From an uncultured Oscillospiraceae bacterium (lineage in GTDB: Bacteria > Bacillota > Clostridia > Oscillospirales > Oscillospiraceae), in the NCBI GenBank assembly GCA_950075865.1, contig CATMVA010000016.1, positions 5,714 through 57,880 of the forward strand: 52,167 bases of DNA, read 5' to 3'. The notes beneath the pieces are model-generated. The model was not told where the DNA came from, did not search any database, and saw nothing but the letters and a program-made list of their open reading frames with translations. The position numbers were made by a program, and so were the translations under genes. Shown here one piece after another: positions 15,437 through 24,818 of this stretch. Each line of letters begins with the position of its first letter. Positions within the stretch are counted from its first letter, which is position 1.

Positions 15437-16486
15437 ATGAAGATCATCGTAGATGCCATGGGCGGGGACAACGCCCCCCGCAGTAATGTGGAAGGGGCCC
15501 TGGAGGCCGTCCGGGAGCTGGGGGTGGAGGTCGCCCTGGTGGGCCGGGGGGAGGAGATCCTGTCCATCCTCCGGGACATGGGCATGAACGAGCCGCCTCC
15601 GGGATTGGAGATCGTCCACACCTCCGAGGTGGTCACCATGGAGGACAACCCGGCCACCGCCTTCAAGGAGAAAAAGGATTCCTCCCTCACCGTGGGCCTG
15701 GGCATGGTGCGGGACGGCAAGGGGGACGCCTTTGTGTCGGCGGGCTCCACCGGAGCCCTGCTGTCGGCGGCCACCCTTATCACCAAGCGCATCCGGGGCA
15801 TCCGCCGGGCCGCCATGGCCCCCAAGGTGCCCACCCCCAAGGGGGGCGCCATCCTCATCGACGCCGGGGCCACCGCCGAGTGTACCCCCGAGTATCTGCT
15901 CCAGTTCGCCTTTATGGGCTCCTACTATGCCGAGACCGTGCTGGGCAAGCCTCAGCCCGCAGTTGGGCTTCTGAACATCGGGGCCGAGGAGGGCAAGGGC
16001 ACCGACCTCCAGCGGGAGGCATACGCCCTGCTGAAAAAGGCGGAGGACGAGGGGCGTATCCACTTTGCCGGCAACGTGGAGGCCAGGGAGGCCATCCTGG
16101 GGGCGGTGGACGTGATCGTGGCCGACGGGTACTCGGGCAACATCTTCCTGAAGACGGTGGAGGGCACCGCCCTCTTTATGTCCCGCGAGATGAAGAAGAT
16201 GTTCAAGCAGAACCCCCTGACCAAGCTGTCGGCCGTCCTGGTGTCTGGGGGGCTGAAAAAGTTCAAGAAGCTGCTGGACTCCCGGGAGGTGGGGGGCACC
16301 GCCCTCATCGGCATTTCCAAGCCGGTCATCAAGGCCCACGGCTCCTCGGACGGCTACGCCATCCGCAACGCCATCGACCAGGCGGCCAAATTCGCCGGGG
16401 CGGGCATCATCGAGAGCATTACCGACAATGTGGAGTACATGCGCCTGCCCACGGGAAGAAATGAGGCCGGGGAAGAAAAAATTTGA
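15437..16486 (+). CDS. plsX: Phosphate acyltransferase PlsX
   Basis: A 349-residue enzyme that converts acyl-ACP and phosphate to acyl-phosphate, the acyl donor for PlsY in phospholipid synthesis. The N-terminus IIVDAMGGDNAP, the GSTGALL and APKVPTPKG segments and the ADGYSGNIFLK stretch are diagnostic. A GAAGGGAG site precedes the ATG. It acts as a peripheral membrane protein. acpP and rnc follow, as in many Firmicutes, but fabD and fabG, which usually lie between plsX and acpP in Bacillus, are absent here. Confidence 0.96.
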   Translation: MKIIVDAMGGDNAPRSNVEGALEAVRELGVEVALVGRGEEILSILRDMGMNEPPPGLEIVHTSEVVTMEDNPATAFKEKKDSSLTVGLGMVRDGKGDAFVSAGSTGALLSAATLITKRIRGIRRAAMAPKVPTPKGGAILIDAGATAECTPEYLLQFAFMGSYYAETVLGKPQPAVGLLNIGAEEGKGTDLQREAYALLKKAEDEGRIHFAGNVEAREAILGAVDVIVADGYSGNIFLKTVEGTALFMSREMKKMFKQNPLTKLSAVLVSGGLKKFKKLLDSREVGGTALIGISKPVIKAHGSSDGYAIRNAIDQAAKFAGAGIIESITDNVEYMRLPTGRNEAGEEKI

Positions 16487-16494
16487 TTTTCCCC

Positions 16495-16523
16495 TTGACA
16501 GAGCGCCGTATATTTCCTATTAT
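16495..16523 (+). promoter_or_regulatory. Promoter for acpP-rnc
   Basis: TTGACA (16495-16500), a 17-base spacer and TATTAT (16518-16523), 36 bases before acpP. It gives acpP expression separate from plsX. Confidence 0.85.
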
Positions 16524-16559
16524 CATGTTGCAATCTCAAAAATGATTGGAGCGAGTATT

Positions 16560-16793
16560 ATGATTTTTGAACGTGTCGCAAATTTGCTGGCCGAGCAGTT
16601 TGGTCTGGAGCCCGAGGACATCACCGAGGACACCGGCTTTGAGGAGCTGGGCGCTGACTCGGTGGATCTGGTGGAGCTGTCCATGAACCTGGAGGAGGAG
16701 TTCGGCATCGACGAGATGAGCGAGGAGGAGATCTCCGCCATCCACAATGTGGGTGACCTGGTGAACTACCTCCGGGGCAAGCTGGGGGAGTAA
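16560..16793 (+). CDS. acpP: Acyl carrier protein
   Basis: A 77-residue acidic ACP that carries fatty acyl chains on phosphopantetheine. The attachment Ser is residue 34 in GADSVDLVEL. The ATG at 16560 is chosen for a GGAG site and because the longer open frame runs upstream through the promoter. It follows plsX and overlaps rnc by one base (TAATG), so rnc is translationally coupled. Confidence 0.96.
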   Translation: MIFERVANLLAEQFGLEPEDITEDTGFEELGADSVDLVELSMNLEEEFGIDEMSEEEISAIHNVGDLVNYLRGKLGE

Positions 16794-17458
16794 TGGAAGG
16801 TTTAGAAGCCAAGCTGGGGTACACCTTCCGGGACCGTACCCTGCTGGAAAACGCCCTGACCCATTCTTCCTACGCCAACGAGAAGCATTCTCCCGGCGGG
16901 AGCAATGAACGTCTGGAGTTCCTGGGGGACTCCATTCTTGGCATGGTCACCGCCGACTGGCTCTATCACGTCCACCCCGGCGAGTCCGAGGGGGAGCTGA
17001 CCCGGACACGGGCGGCTCTGGTCTGCGAGGACAGCCTGGTAGAGGTGGCCGACCTTCTGGGCCTTGGGGGCTATCTGCGCCTGGGCCATGGGGAGGCCGC
17101 CGTAGGCGCGCGGCCCTCCAGCCGGGCCGACGCGGTGGAGGCCGTGCTGGCCGCCGTCTATCTGGACGGGGGGCTGGAGGAGTGCCGCAGGATCATCCGC
17201 CGGTTCATCCTGGACAGGGAGACTGCCCACAGCGCCAACCGGGATTACAAGACCGCCCTCCAGGAGTTGGTCCAGCGGGAGAGCGGCCGGATGCTGAACT
17301 ACCGGCTTACCGGTGAGTCCGGTCCCGACCACGCCAAGGAGTTCACCGTGGCGGTGGAGCTGGACGGCGCCGTGGTGGGCGAAGGCTCGGGCCGGAGCAA
17401 GAAGGAAGCCGAGCAGATGGCCGCCAAGGGGGCTATCCGGAAACTGACCGAAAAATGA
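16793..17458 (+). CDS. rnc: Ribonuclease III
   Basis: A 221-residue endonuclease that cuts double-stranded RNA, processing rRNA precursors and some mRNAs. The catalytic domain carries NERLEFLGDSILGMV with its metal-binding acidic residues; a double-stranded RNA binding domain occupies the C-terminal 70 residues (YKTALQELVQ to GSGRSKKEAEQMAAKGAI). The start overlaps the acpP stop. In many Firmicutes smc and ftsY follow rnc; here a DUF1622 gene follows and then a terminator. Confidence 0.96.
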   Translation: MEGLEAKLGYTFRDRTLLENALTHSSYANEKHSPGGSNERLEFLGDSILGMVTADWLYHVHPGESEGELTRTRAALVCEDSLVEVADLLGLGGYLRLGHGEAAVGARPSSRADAVEAVLAAVYLDGGLEECRRIIRRFILDRETAHSANRDYKTALQELVQRESGRMLNYRLTGESGPDHAKEFTVAVELDGAVVGEGSGRSKKEAEQMAAKGAIRKLTEK

Positions 17459-17484
17459 GAGAATAGAGAAGGGAAACAGAGAGA

Positions 17485-17847
17485 ATGGGAGAACTTCTGG
17501 AGAACGTGATTGAATTTGTCATTGCCTTTGTGGTACCGGTACTGGAGCTGATGGGCATTTTCATCGTGGCCGAGGCTGCGCTGATGTGCTTTGGCCGGTA
17601 CCTGTACTGTCTGGTGACCCGCAGAAAGATCCATGTGAAGGGCCGTTTGGCCATTGGCCTTCTGCTGGGACTGGAGTTTATGATGACCGCCGAGATCCTG
17701 AAAACCATCGTCGTCCGGGACACCAAGGAGCTGCTGATCCTGGGCGGCGTGGTGATCCTCCGGGGCATCCTGGCCTTCGAGCTGAAGCAGGAGGAGAAGG
17801 AGGAGCGGGAGGAGGACCGGGAGGAAGCCGGCCATTCCGCGGAGTAA
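17485..17847 (+). CDS. DUF1622 family membrane protein
   Basis: A 120-residue inner-membrane protein with about three hydrophobic segments (roughly residues 5-32, 50-70 and 82-98) and a highly charged, Glu-rich cytoplasmic tail (KQEEKEEREEDREE). The GRLAIGLLLGLEFMMTAEILKT stretch is the family's typical centre (written here as position residues 53-74). Its biochemical role is unknown. It lies 26 bases after rnc and before a strong terminator, so it closes the acpP-rnc unit. Confidence 0.85.
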   Translation: MGELLENVIEFVIAFVVPVLELMGIFIVAEAALMCFGRYLYCLVTRRKIHVKGRLAIGLLLGLEFMMTAEILKTIVVRDTKELLILGGVVILRGILAFELKQEEKEEREEDREEAGHSAE

Positions 17848-17850
17848 GGA

Positions 17851-17884
17851 AAAAGAGGAAGGGGAGACCCCCTTCCTCTTTTTT
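17851..17884 (+). terminator. Intrinsic terminator after the DUF1622 gene
   Basis: A perfect 14-bp stem (17851-17864 with 17869-17882, AAAAGAGGAAGGGG arm) with a four-base loop; the run of T continues past the stem. Confidence 0.92.
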
Positions 17885-17974
17885 GTCCCGAAGCCGGGAG
17901 GGAAAAAACGGAAAGAGAGAAGCGGGGCATGGAAAGGGCCCGGTTTTTTGTGGACAATCACGGGGGAAATTGCC

Positions 17975-18003
17975 TTGACAAGGGCAGGGCGGCGGGATAA
18001 AAT
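17975..18003 (+). promoter_or_regulatory. Promoter of the pyrimidine operon
   Basis: TTGACA (17975-17980), a 17-base spacer and TAAAAT (17998-18003). The leader to pyrC is only about 40 bases, with a small GGGGATCCCC palindrome. That is too short for a PyrR-type attenuator, so control must differ from the B. subtilis model. Confidence 0.85.
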
Positions 18004-18049
18004 ATGAAAGATAACTGAAGAGGGGATCCCCCCGGTAAGGAGGACGCAG

Positions 18050-19270
18050 ATGGAGTATCGTGGGCTGGCACAGTTTCAGCAGAGCGTGGACAAGGCGTTT
18101 TTCTCGGGAGAGCCCGGCGGGAACGCCCGGACAGCCGTTTTCCCCTCTTTTTCCTCAACTCAATATTCGATTTTTCCCGGTTTCGTCGATGTGCACGTTC
18201 ATCTTCGAGAGCCGGGATTTTCTTATAAAGAGACCATTGCCACAGGCACGGCGGCGGCCGCCCGGGGGGGGTATACCGCCGTGTGCCCCATGCCCAATCT
18301 GGACCCGGTACCAGACAGCCCGGAGACCCTGGAACGGCAGTTGGATATCATTCGCCGGGATGCCAGAATCACCGTGCTGCCTTACGGGGCCATCACGGCG
18401 GGGGAGCGGGGGGAGGTCCTGGCCGACATGGAGGCCATGGCCCCCTGTGTGGCCGGCTTCTCGGACGACGGCCGGGGGGTCCAGAGCCCGGATATGATGC
18501 GTGCGGCCATGGTGAAGGCCAAGGCCCTGGGCAAGCCTATCGCCGCCCACTGCGAGGATAACAGCCTATTGAAGGGCGGCTACATCCACGATGGGGAATA
18601 CGCCAGGGCCCACGGCCACCGGGGCATCTGCTCAGAGAGCGAGTGGGGCCAGATCGCCCGGGACCTGGAGTTGGCCCATGAGACCGGCTGCGCCTACCAT
18701 GTGTGCCACATCTCCACCAGGGAGAGCGTGGAGCTGATCCGCAAGGCCAAGGCCGCCGGGGTGGACGTGACCTGCGAGACTGCCCCCCACTACCTGCTGC
18801 TGGACGACAGTATGCTGCGGGAGGACGGTCGGTTCAAGATGAATCCGCCTCTCCGGGACAAGGAGGACCGGGAGGCGCTGCTGGAGGGGATCGTGGACGG
18901 CACCATCGACATGGTTGCCACCGACCACGCCCCCCACTCGGACGAGGAGAAGAGCCGGGGGCTGGAAAAAAGCCTGATGGGGGTGGTGGGGCTGGAGACC
19001 GCTTTCCCCATTCTCTACACCTACCTGGTGCTCCCGGGGGTCATCACCCTGGAACGGCTTGTCGGGCTTATGAGCATTAACCCACGGAAGCGGTTCGGCA
19101 TCCCCCTGGAGGAGGGGGACTTCACGGTCTGGGACCTGAAGGCGGAATACCGGATCGATCCGGAGGAGTTCCTTTCTATGGGAAGGGCTACCCCCTTCGC
19201 CGGGTATCCGGTCAAGGGGCGGTGCGTCATGACGGTACACAAGGGAAAAACAGTTTATCTGCATCAATAA
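18050..19270 (+). CDS. pyrC: Dihydroorotase
   Basis: A 406-residue type I amidohydrolase that closes carbamoyl-aspartate to dihydroorotate. Metal-binding His 49 and 51 lie in DVHVHLREPG; later landmarks are AHCEDN, CHISTRESVELI, ETAPHYLLLDD and ATDHAPH. The N-terminus is short compared with relatives that have a full beta-sandwich in front of the barrel. An AAGGAGG site precedes the ATG. It leads the operon and is 15 bases from carB. Confidence 0.95.
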   Translation: MEYRGLAQFQQSVDKAFFSGEPGGNARTAVFPSFSSTQYSIFPGFVDVHVHLREPGFSYKETIATGTAAAARGGYTAVCPMPNLDPVPDSPETLERQLDIIRRDARITVLPYGAITAGERGEVLADMEAMAPCVAGFSDDGRGVQSPDMMRAAMVKAKALGKPIAAHCEDNSLLKGGYIHDGEYARAHGHRGICSESEWGQIARDLELAHETGCAYHVCHISTRESVELIRKAKAAGVDVTCETAPHYLLLDDSMLREDGRFKMNPPLRDKEDREALLEGIVDGTIDMVATDHAPHSDEEKSRGLEKSLMGVVGLETAFPILYTYLVLPGVITLERLVGLMSINPRKRFGIPLEEGDFTVWDLKAEYRIDPEEFLSMGRATPFAGYPVKGRCVMTVHKGKTVYLHQ

Positions 19271-19285
19271 ACGGAGGAATCGAGT

Positions 19286-22200
19286 ATGGCGAAGAGAACA
19301 GACCTGAAAAAGATACTGATCATCGGCTCAGGCCCCATTGTCATCGGCCAGGCCGCTGAGTTCGATTACGCGGGCACTCAGGCCTGCCTGGCCTTGAAGG
19401 AGGAGGGCTACGAGGTGGTGCTGGTGAACTCCAACCCGGCCACCATTATGACCGACACCGCCGTTGCCGACAAGGTGTACATGGAGCCTTTGACCCTGGA
19501 GTATGTGGCCAAGATCCTCCGTCACGAGCGGCCCGACGCCATCCTTCCCGGCATCGGCGGTCAGACTGGGCTCAACCTGGCTATGCAGCTGGAGAAGAAG
19601 GGGATCCTGGAGGAGTGTGGCGTGGAGCTGCTGGGCACCGACAGCCGCAGTATCGAGCGGGCCGAGGACCGGGAGCTTTTCAAGGAGCTGTGCCAGTCTA
19701 TCGGTGAGCCGGTCATCCCTTCCGAGATCACCTATTCTCTGGAGGAGGCCAAGGAGGCGGCAGGGCGGATCGGCTATCCGGTGGTCCTCCGGCCCGCCTT
19801 CACCCTGGGCGGCACAGGCGGCGGCTTCGCTTACAACGAATCCGAGCTGGTGGAGGTGGGCACCAACGCCTTCAACCTGTCTCCGGTCCACCAGGTGCTG
19901 GTGGAGAAGAGCGTGAAGGGCTACAAGGAGATCGAGTTCGAGGTCATGCGGGACTCTTCCGACCACGCCATCACCATCTGCGGTATGGAGAATGTGGACC
20001 CGGTGGGGGTCCACACGGGAGATTCCATCGTGGTAGCTCCTATCATGACCCTTAATGACCACGATCTGAAGATGCTCAACGACAGTGCCATCAGGATCAT
20101 CCGGGAGCTGAAGATCGAGGGAGGCTGCAACGTCCAGTTCGCTCTGAATCCCAAATCCTCGGAATACTTCCTCATCGAGGTCAACCCCCGGGTGTCCCGG
20201 TCCTCGGCCCTGGCAAGCAAGGCCAGCGGCTACCCCATCGCCCGGGTCACCGCCAAGGTGGCGGTGGGCATGGCCCTCAGTGAGATACCCATCGCCAACA
20301 CCACCGCCGCCTTCGAGCCCAGCCTGGACTATGTGGTGGCCAAGTTCCCCCGGTTCCCCTTCGACAAGTTTGCCGCCGCCTCCAACACCCTGGGCACCCA
20401 GATGAAGGCCACCGGCGAGGTCATGGGCATCGGCGCCACATTGGAGGAGTGTATGCTCAAGTCGGTGCGCTCCCTGGAGATCGGGGCCTGCCACCTGTGG
20501 CTGCCCAAGTTTGACGGTATGAGCCGGGCCGAGCTGCTGGATTATATCAAGGAGTTCCGGGACGACAACATCTACGCCATCGCCCAGCTCCTGCGGCTGG
20601 GGGAGAGCGTGGAAAAGCTCCACGAGGCCACCATGGTCACCTCCTTCTTCCTGGAGTCCATTCAGAAGATCGTGGACTTTGAAGCGGTGGTCAGCGCCAA
20701 CCGGGACAGCGGGACCCTCCGCAAGGCCAAGGTCATGGGCTTTGGAGACAAGTACATCGCAAAACTCTGGGGGGTCCCCGAGGGGGAGGTCTATGACCGC
20801 CGGGTGGCCGAGGGCATCCTGCCCGTCTACCGCATGGTGGACACCTGCCACACAAACGCCTACATCCCCTATTTTTACTCCACCTACACCGGGGAGAACC
20901 AGAGCCCGGCGTCGGAGCGGAAAAAGATCGTGGTGTTGGGAGCCGGCCCCATCCGCATTGGCCAGGGGGTGGAGTTCGACTACTCCACCGTCCACGCCGT
21001 CCAGACCATCAGGAAGTCGGGCTATGAGGCCATCATCATCAACAACAATCCAGAGACGGTCTCCACCGACTACACCACGGCGGACAAGCTCTACTTTGAG
21101 CCCCTGACCCCCGAGGACGTCATGAACATCATCGCCCTGGAGAAGCCCCTGGGGGTCATCGCCTCCCTGGGGGGCCAGACCGCCATCAACCTGGCCGAGC
21201 CCCTGATGAAGCGGGGAGCCCAGATCATCGGCACCGACTGCGCCGCCATCGAGCGGGCCGAGAACCGGGACGCCTTTGAGAAGATCCTGCTGGAGCTGAA
21301 CATCCCCCAGCCTCAGGGCCGGGCGGTGACCCGGATCGAGGACGGGGTGAAGGCGGCGGGGGAGATCGGCTACCCGGTGCTGGTGCGGCCCTCCTTTGTG
21401 TTGGGGGGCCGGGCCATGCAGATCGTGGGCAATGAAGAGCAGCTCCGCCAGTATCTGAAGACCGCCGTGGAGATCGACGAGGACAAGCCGGTGCTGGTGG
21501 ATAAGTACATCGTGGGCAAGGAGGTGGAGGTGGACGCCATCTGCGACGGCCGGGACGTGTTCGTCCCCGGCATCATGGAGCTGGTGGAGCGCACCGGCAT
21601 CCACTCCGGCGACTCCATCAGCGTCTACCCCCCTTTCAGTATTTCGGACAAGGTGAAGGGGATCATCCTCCAGTACGCCAGGAAGCTGGGGCTGGGCCTG
21701 GGTATCGTGGGCCTCTTCAACATCCAGTTCATCGTGGACAAGGAGGACAAGGTGTACATTATCGAGGTGAACCCCCGCTCCTCCCGGACGGTGCCCTTCC
21801 TCTCCAAGTCCACCGGCTACTCCCTGGCCGACATCGCTACCGAGGTCATCCTGGGCAAGAGCCTGAAGGAGCAGGGTATCTTTGACATCTACCCCGCCGA
21901 GAAGAAGCGGCGGTATGTGAAGGTGCCGGTCTTCTCCTTCAACAAGATCCGGGGCCTGGACGCCTACCTGTCCCCTGAGATGAAGTCCACTGGCGAGGCC
22001 ATCGGCTACGACGACAGGCTGAACCGGGCCCTCTACAAGGCCTTGCAGGCTTCGGGCATGAAGCTCCAGAACTACGGCACCGTCTTTGCCACCGTCGCCG
22101 ACAGCGACAAGGAGGAGGCCCTGCCCCTCATCCGCCGGTTCTACGACCTGGGCTTTAATATCCAGGCCACCCGGGGCACCGGGGAATTTCTAAAGCAGAA

Positions 22201-22456
22201 CGGCATCCGTACCCACATCCTCCAAAAGATCAGCGAGGGGAGCGACGAGATCCCCGCTGCCATCCGCCAGGGGCACCTGGCCTACATTATCAACACCAGC
22301 GGCGTAGGCCAGACCCACACCGAGCGGGACGGCCAGAAGATCCGGCTGTTGGCCACCGAGTACAACGTGAACCTTTTTACCTCGCTGGACACGGTGGGGA
22401 CCCTGCTGGACGTGCTGGAGGAGACCACCCTCACCATCTCCACCATCGACGCGTGA
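19286..22456 (+). CDS. carB: Carbamoyl-phosphate synthase large subunit
   Basis: A 1056-residue synthase that makes carbamoyl phosphate from bicarbonate, ammonia and two ATP. Two homologous ATP-grasp halves are visible, each starting with a GSGPI or GAGPIRIGQ segment (about residues 10 and 552), followed by a C-terminal MGS-like regulatory domain (about 930-1056) where UMP or ornithine acts in homologues. Ammonia normally comes from the glutaminase subunit CarA, whose gene is not here; it may lie elsewhere. A GGAGG site precedes the ATG. Confidence 0.97.
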   Translation: MAKRTDLKKILIIGSGPIVIGQAAEFDYAGTQACLALKEEGYEVVLVNSNPATIMTDTAVADKVYMEPLTLEYVAKILRHERPDAILPGIGGQTGLNLAMQLEKKGILEECGVELLGTDSRSIERAEDRELFKELCQSIGEPVIPSEITYSLEEAKEAAGRIGYPVVLRPAFTLGGTGGGFAYNESELVEVGTNAFNLSPVHQVLVEKSVKGYKEIEFEVMRDSSDHAITICGMENVDPVGVHTGDSIVVAPIMTLNDHDLKMLNDSAIRIIRELKIEGGCNVQFALNPKSSEYFLIEVNPRVSRSSALASKASGYPIARVTAKVAVGMALSEIPIANTTAAFEPSLDYVVAKFPRFPFDKFAAASNTLGTQMKATGEVMGIGATLEECMLKSVRSLEIGACHLWLPKFDGMSRAELLDYIKEFRDDNIYAIAQLLRLGESVEKLHEATMVTSFFLESIQKIVDFEAVVSANRDSGTLRKAKVMGFGDKYIAKLWGVPEGEVYDRRVAEGILPVYRMVDTCHTNAYIPYFYSTYTGENQSPASERKKIVVLGAGPIRIGQGVEFDYSTVHAVQTIRKSGYEAIIINNNPETVSTDYTTADKLYFEPLTPEDVMNIIALEKPLGVIASLGGQTAINLAEPLMKRGAQIIGTDCAAIERAENRDAFEKILLELNIPQPQGRAVTRIEDGVKAAGEIGYPVLVRPSFVLGGRAMQIVGNEEQLRQYLKTAVEIDEDKPVLVDKYIVGKEVEVDAICDGRDVFVPGIMELVERTGIHSGDSISVYPPFSISDKVKGIILQYARKLGLGLGIVGLFNIQFIVDKEDKVYIIEVNPRSSRTVPFLSKSTGYSLADIATEVILGKSLKEQGIFDIYPAEKKRRYVKVPVFSFNKIRGLDAYLSPEMKSTGEAIGYDDRLNRALYKALQASGMKLQNYGTVFATVADSDKEEALPLIRRFYDLGFNIQATRGTGEFLKQNGIRTHILQKISEGSDEIPAAIRQGHLAYIINTSGVGQTHTERDGQKIRLLATEYNVNLFTSLDTVGTLLDVLEETTLTISTIDA

Positions 22457-22466
22457 GGGGGAGAGC

Positions 22467-23210
22467 ATGAAACAGGGAATTTTTACCGTTTGCTCCAACC
22501 GCCCACTGACCCGGGAGGTCTATGAGATGACGCTCCGGGGGGACACCTCGGCCATCACCGCCCCGGGGCAGTTCGTGAATATCAAAGTGGAGGGCTTTTT
22601 CCTCCGCCGCCCCATTTCGGTGTGCGACTGCGGCCCAGACAGCCTCACCCTGGTCTACAAGGTGGTGGGGAACGGCACCGAAGCCTTGAGTAAAAGGGTC
22701 CCCGGCGACGGGCTGGATTTGCTCACCGGGCTGGGAAACGGCTACGACCTGTCCTCCGCCGGGGAGCGGCCCCTTCTGCTGGGGGGCGGGGTGGGAGTGC
22801 CCCCCCTTTACCGGCTGTGCAAGGACCTGATCGCCCAGGGCAGAGAACTCACCGTCATCCTGGGCTTCAACACCGTTGGGGAGATCTTCTACGAACACGA
22901 GTTCAAGGCCCTGGGCGCCAAGGTCATCGTGACTACGGCGGACGGAAGCTATGGGCAGAAGGGCTTTGTCACCGACGCCATGGAGGGTCTCAACTACACC
23001 TACTTTTACTGCTGTGGGCCCGAGCCTATGCTGAAAGCGGTCTACAAGGCATCCGCCACTTCGGGACAGTTCAGCTTTGAGGAGCGGATGGGCTGCGGCT
23101 TCGGGGCCTGTATGGGCTGCTCCTGCAAGACGGTCACGGGCTACAAGCGGATCTGCAAGGAGGGCCCGGTGCTGAGAAAGGAGGAGATCCTGTGGCAGAC
23201 ACAAGGGTAA
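22467..23210 (+). CDS. pyrK: Dihydroorotate dehydrogenase electron transfer subunit
   Basis: A 247-residue FAD and [2Fe-2S] protein that passes electrons from dihydroorotate oxidation to NAD. The FAD domain has RRPISVCDC, the NAD-binding part LLGGGVGVPPLY, and the C-terminal cluster motif reads CGFGACMGCSC, with another Cys in RICKEG. It pairs with PyrD to form the class 1B heterotetramer. It starts 10 bases after carB and its end overlaps pyrD by 19 bases, indicating coupling. Confidence 0.95.
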   Translation: MKQGIFTVCSNRPLTREVYEMTLRGDTSAITAPGQFVNIKVEGFFLRRPISVCDCGPDSLTLVYKVVGNGTEALSKRVPGDGLDLLTGLGNGYDLSSAGERPLLLGGGVGVPPLYRLCKDLIAQGRELTVILGFNTVGEIFYEHEFKALGAKVIVTTADGSYGQKGFVTDAMEGLNYTYFYCCGPEPMLKAVYKASATSGQFSFEERMGCGFGACMGCSCKTVTGYKRICKEGPVLRKEEILWQTQG

Positions 23211-24109
23211 CGCTAGGCGGGGTGGAGCTGAAAAACCCGGTCATCCCGGCCAGCGGTACCTTCGGCTACGGATACGAGTTTGCCAGGCTCTACGACATCA
23301 ACTGCCTGGGGGCCCTCTCCTTCAAGGGGACCACCTGGGAGCCCCGGTTCGGCAACCCCACCCCCCGCATCGCCGAGTGCACCGCAGGGCTCATCAACAG
23401 CGTGGGGCTCCAGAACCCCGGAGTGGAGAAGGTCATCGCTGAGGAGCTGCCCAAGCTCCAGGCCTGCTTCGGGGGGCCCATCATCGCCAACATCAGCGGC
23501 TTTTCCATTGAGCAGTACGCCGATACCGCCGCCCTTCTGGACAAGGAGGAGGGGGTGGCCATCCTGGAGATCAATGTGAGCTGCCCCAACGTGAGCCACG
23601 GGGGAATGAGCTTCGGCACCCAGCCCGACATGGCTGCCAGGGTGACGGCGGCGGTGAAGGAAGTGACGAAGAAGCCGGTCTATATCAAGCTCACCCCCAA
23701 TGTCGCCGACATTGTGGCCATCGCAAAGGCCTGCGAGGAAGCGGGGGCCGATGGCATCAGCATGATCAACACCCTGCTGGGGATGCGTGTGGACCTGCGG
23801 ACCCGGCGGCCGGTGGTGGCCAATAAGATGGGGGGATTTTCCGGCCCGGCTATCCTGCCGGTGGCCCTGCGGATGGTCTGGCAGGTCTACGAGGCGGTGA
23901 GAATCCCCATCATCGGCATGGGAGGGGTCTCCCGGGCCGAGGACGTGATCGAGATGATGCTCTGCGGCGCCGCCGCGGTGCAGGTGGGGGCGGCCAATCT
24001 GGTGGATCCCTTCGCTTGTCAGAAAATTGTGGCCGACCTGCCTACCGTCATGGAAAAATACGGAATTGAGAATTTGAAGGACATTATAGGAGGTGCCCAC
24101 CATGGGTAA
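23192..24109 (+). CDS. pyrD: Dihydroorotate dehydrogenase, class 1B catalytic subunit
   Basis: A 305-residue cytosolic FMN enzyme that oxidises dihydroorotate to orotate. Substrate and FMN segments include NSVGLQNPG and MINTLLGMRVD; the catalytic Cys is in NVSCPNVSHGG, the class 1 arrangement (class 2 uses Ser). The partner gene pyrK next to it marks class 1B, NAD-linked. Translation starts at a GTG inside the end of pyrK, after an AAAGGAGGAG site. Confidence 0.95.
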   Translation: MADTRVTLGGVELKNPVIPASGTFGYGYEFARLYDINCLGALSFKGTTWEPRFGNPTPRIAECTAGLINSVGLQNPGVEKVIAEELPKLQACFGGPIIANISGFSIEQYADTAALLDKEEGVAILEINVSCPNVSHGGMSFGTQPDMAARVTAAVKEVTKKPVYIKLTPNVADIVAIAKACEEAGADGISMINTLLGMRVDLRTRRPVVANKMGGFSGPAILPVALRMVWQVYEAVRIPIIGMGGVSRAEDVIEMMLCGAAAVQVGAANLVDPFACQKIVADLPTVMEKYGIENLKDIIGGAHHG

Positions 24110-24818
24110 AGACGTGATCGTAGCACTGGATTTCGACAGCAAGGAGAAGACCCTCGGCTTTCTGGATCAGTTCGAGGAGGAGAAGCCCTTTGTGAAGATC
24201 GGCATGGAGCTCTACTACGCTGAGGGCCCCGCCATCGTCCGGGAGATCAAGGCCCGGGGCCACAAGATCTTCCTGGACCTGAAGCTCCACGACATCCCCA
24301 ACACGGTGAAGAAGGCCATGGCGGTCCTCTCAGGGCTGGATGTGGACATGACCAACCTCCACGCCGCGGGCACTTCGGCCATGATGAAGGCGGCGGTGGA
24401 AGGCCTCACCCGGCCCGACGGTACCCGGCCCCTGCTCATTGCCGTGACCCAGCTCACCTCCACCGACCAGGCCGCCCTGACCAATGAACTGCTCATTGAG
24501 CAGGCCATGCCTTTTGTGGTGATGAAGTACGCCGAGAACGCCGCGCGCTCCGGCCTGGACGGGGTGGTCTGCTCCCCCCTGGAGGCCGGGACCGTCCACG
24601 CCGCCTGCGGCAAGAGCTTCCTGACCGTCACCCCCGGGGTCCGGTTTGCCGACGGGGAGGCGGGAGACCAGAAGCGGGTCATGACCCCGGCCCAGGCCAG
24701 GGAGATCGGCTCGGACTACATCGTGGTGGGCCGGCCCATCACCCAGGCCCCCGACCCGGTGGCGGCCTACCGCCGCTGTGTGCGGGAATTTGTGGATGGA
24801 AAGGGCGAGGCTGTATGA
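24102..24818 (+). CDS. pyrF: Orotidine 5'-phosphate decarboxylase
   Basis: A 238-residue enzyme that decarboxylates OMP to UMP. The catalytic DxKxxD array lies in [12 protein letters not shown]; the phosphate-binding end is [12 protein letters not shown]. The ATG at 24102 is chosen because AGGAGG is correctly spaced; an upstream in-frame GTG at 24093 is part of the ribosome site. It overlaps pyrD by 8 bases and pyrE by 4. Confidence 0.95.
   Translation: MGKDVIVALDFDSKEKTLGFLDQFEEEKPFVKIGMELYYAEGPAIVREIKARGHKIFLDLKLHDIPNTVKKAMAVLSGLDVDMTNLHAAGTSAMMKAAVEGLTRPDGTRPLLIAVTQLTSTDQAALTNELLIEQAMPFVVMKYAENAARSGLDGVVCSPLEAGTVHAACGKSFLTVTPGVRFADGEAGDQKRVMTPAQAREIGSDYIVVGRPITQAPDPVAAYRRCVREFVDGKGEAV

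Noticed and set aside
19328..21604. A 758-codon antisense frame in carB
   Set aside because: carB is unambiguous on the plus strand; the antisense product is a composition artefact.
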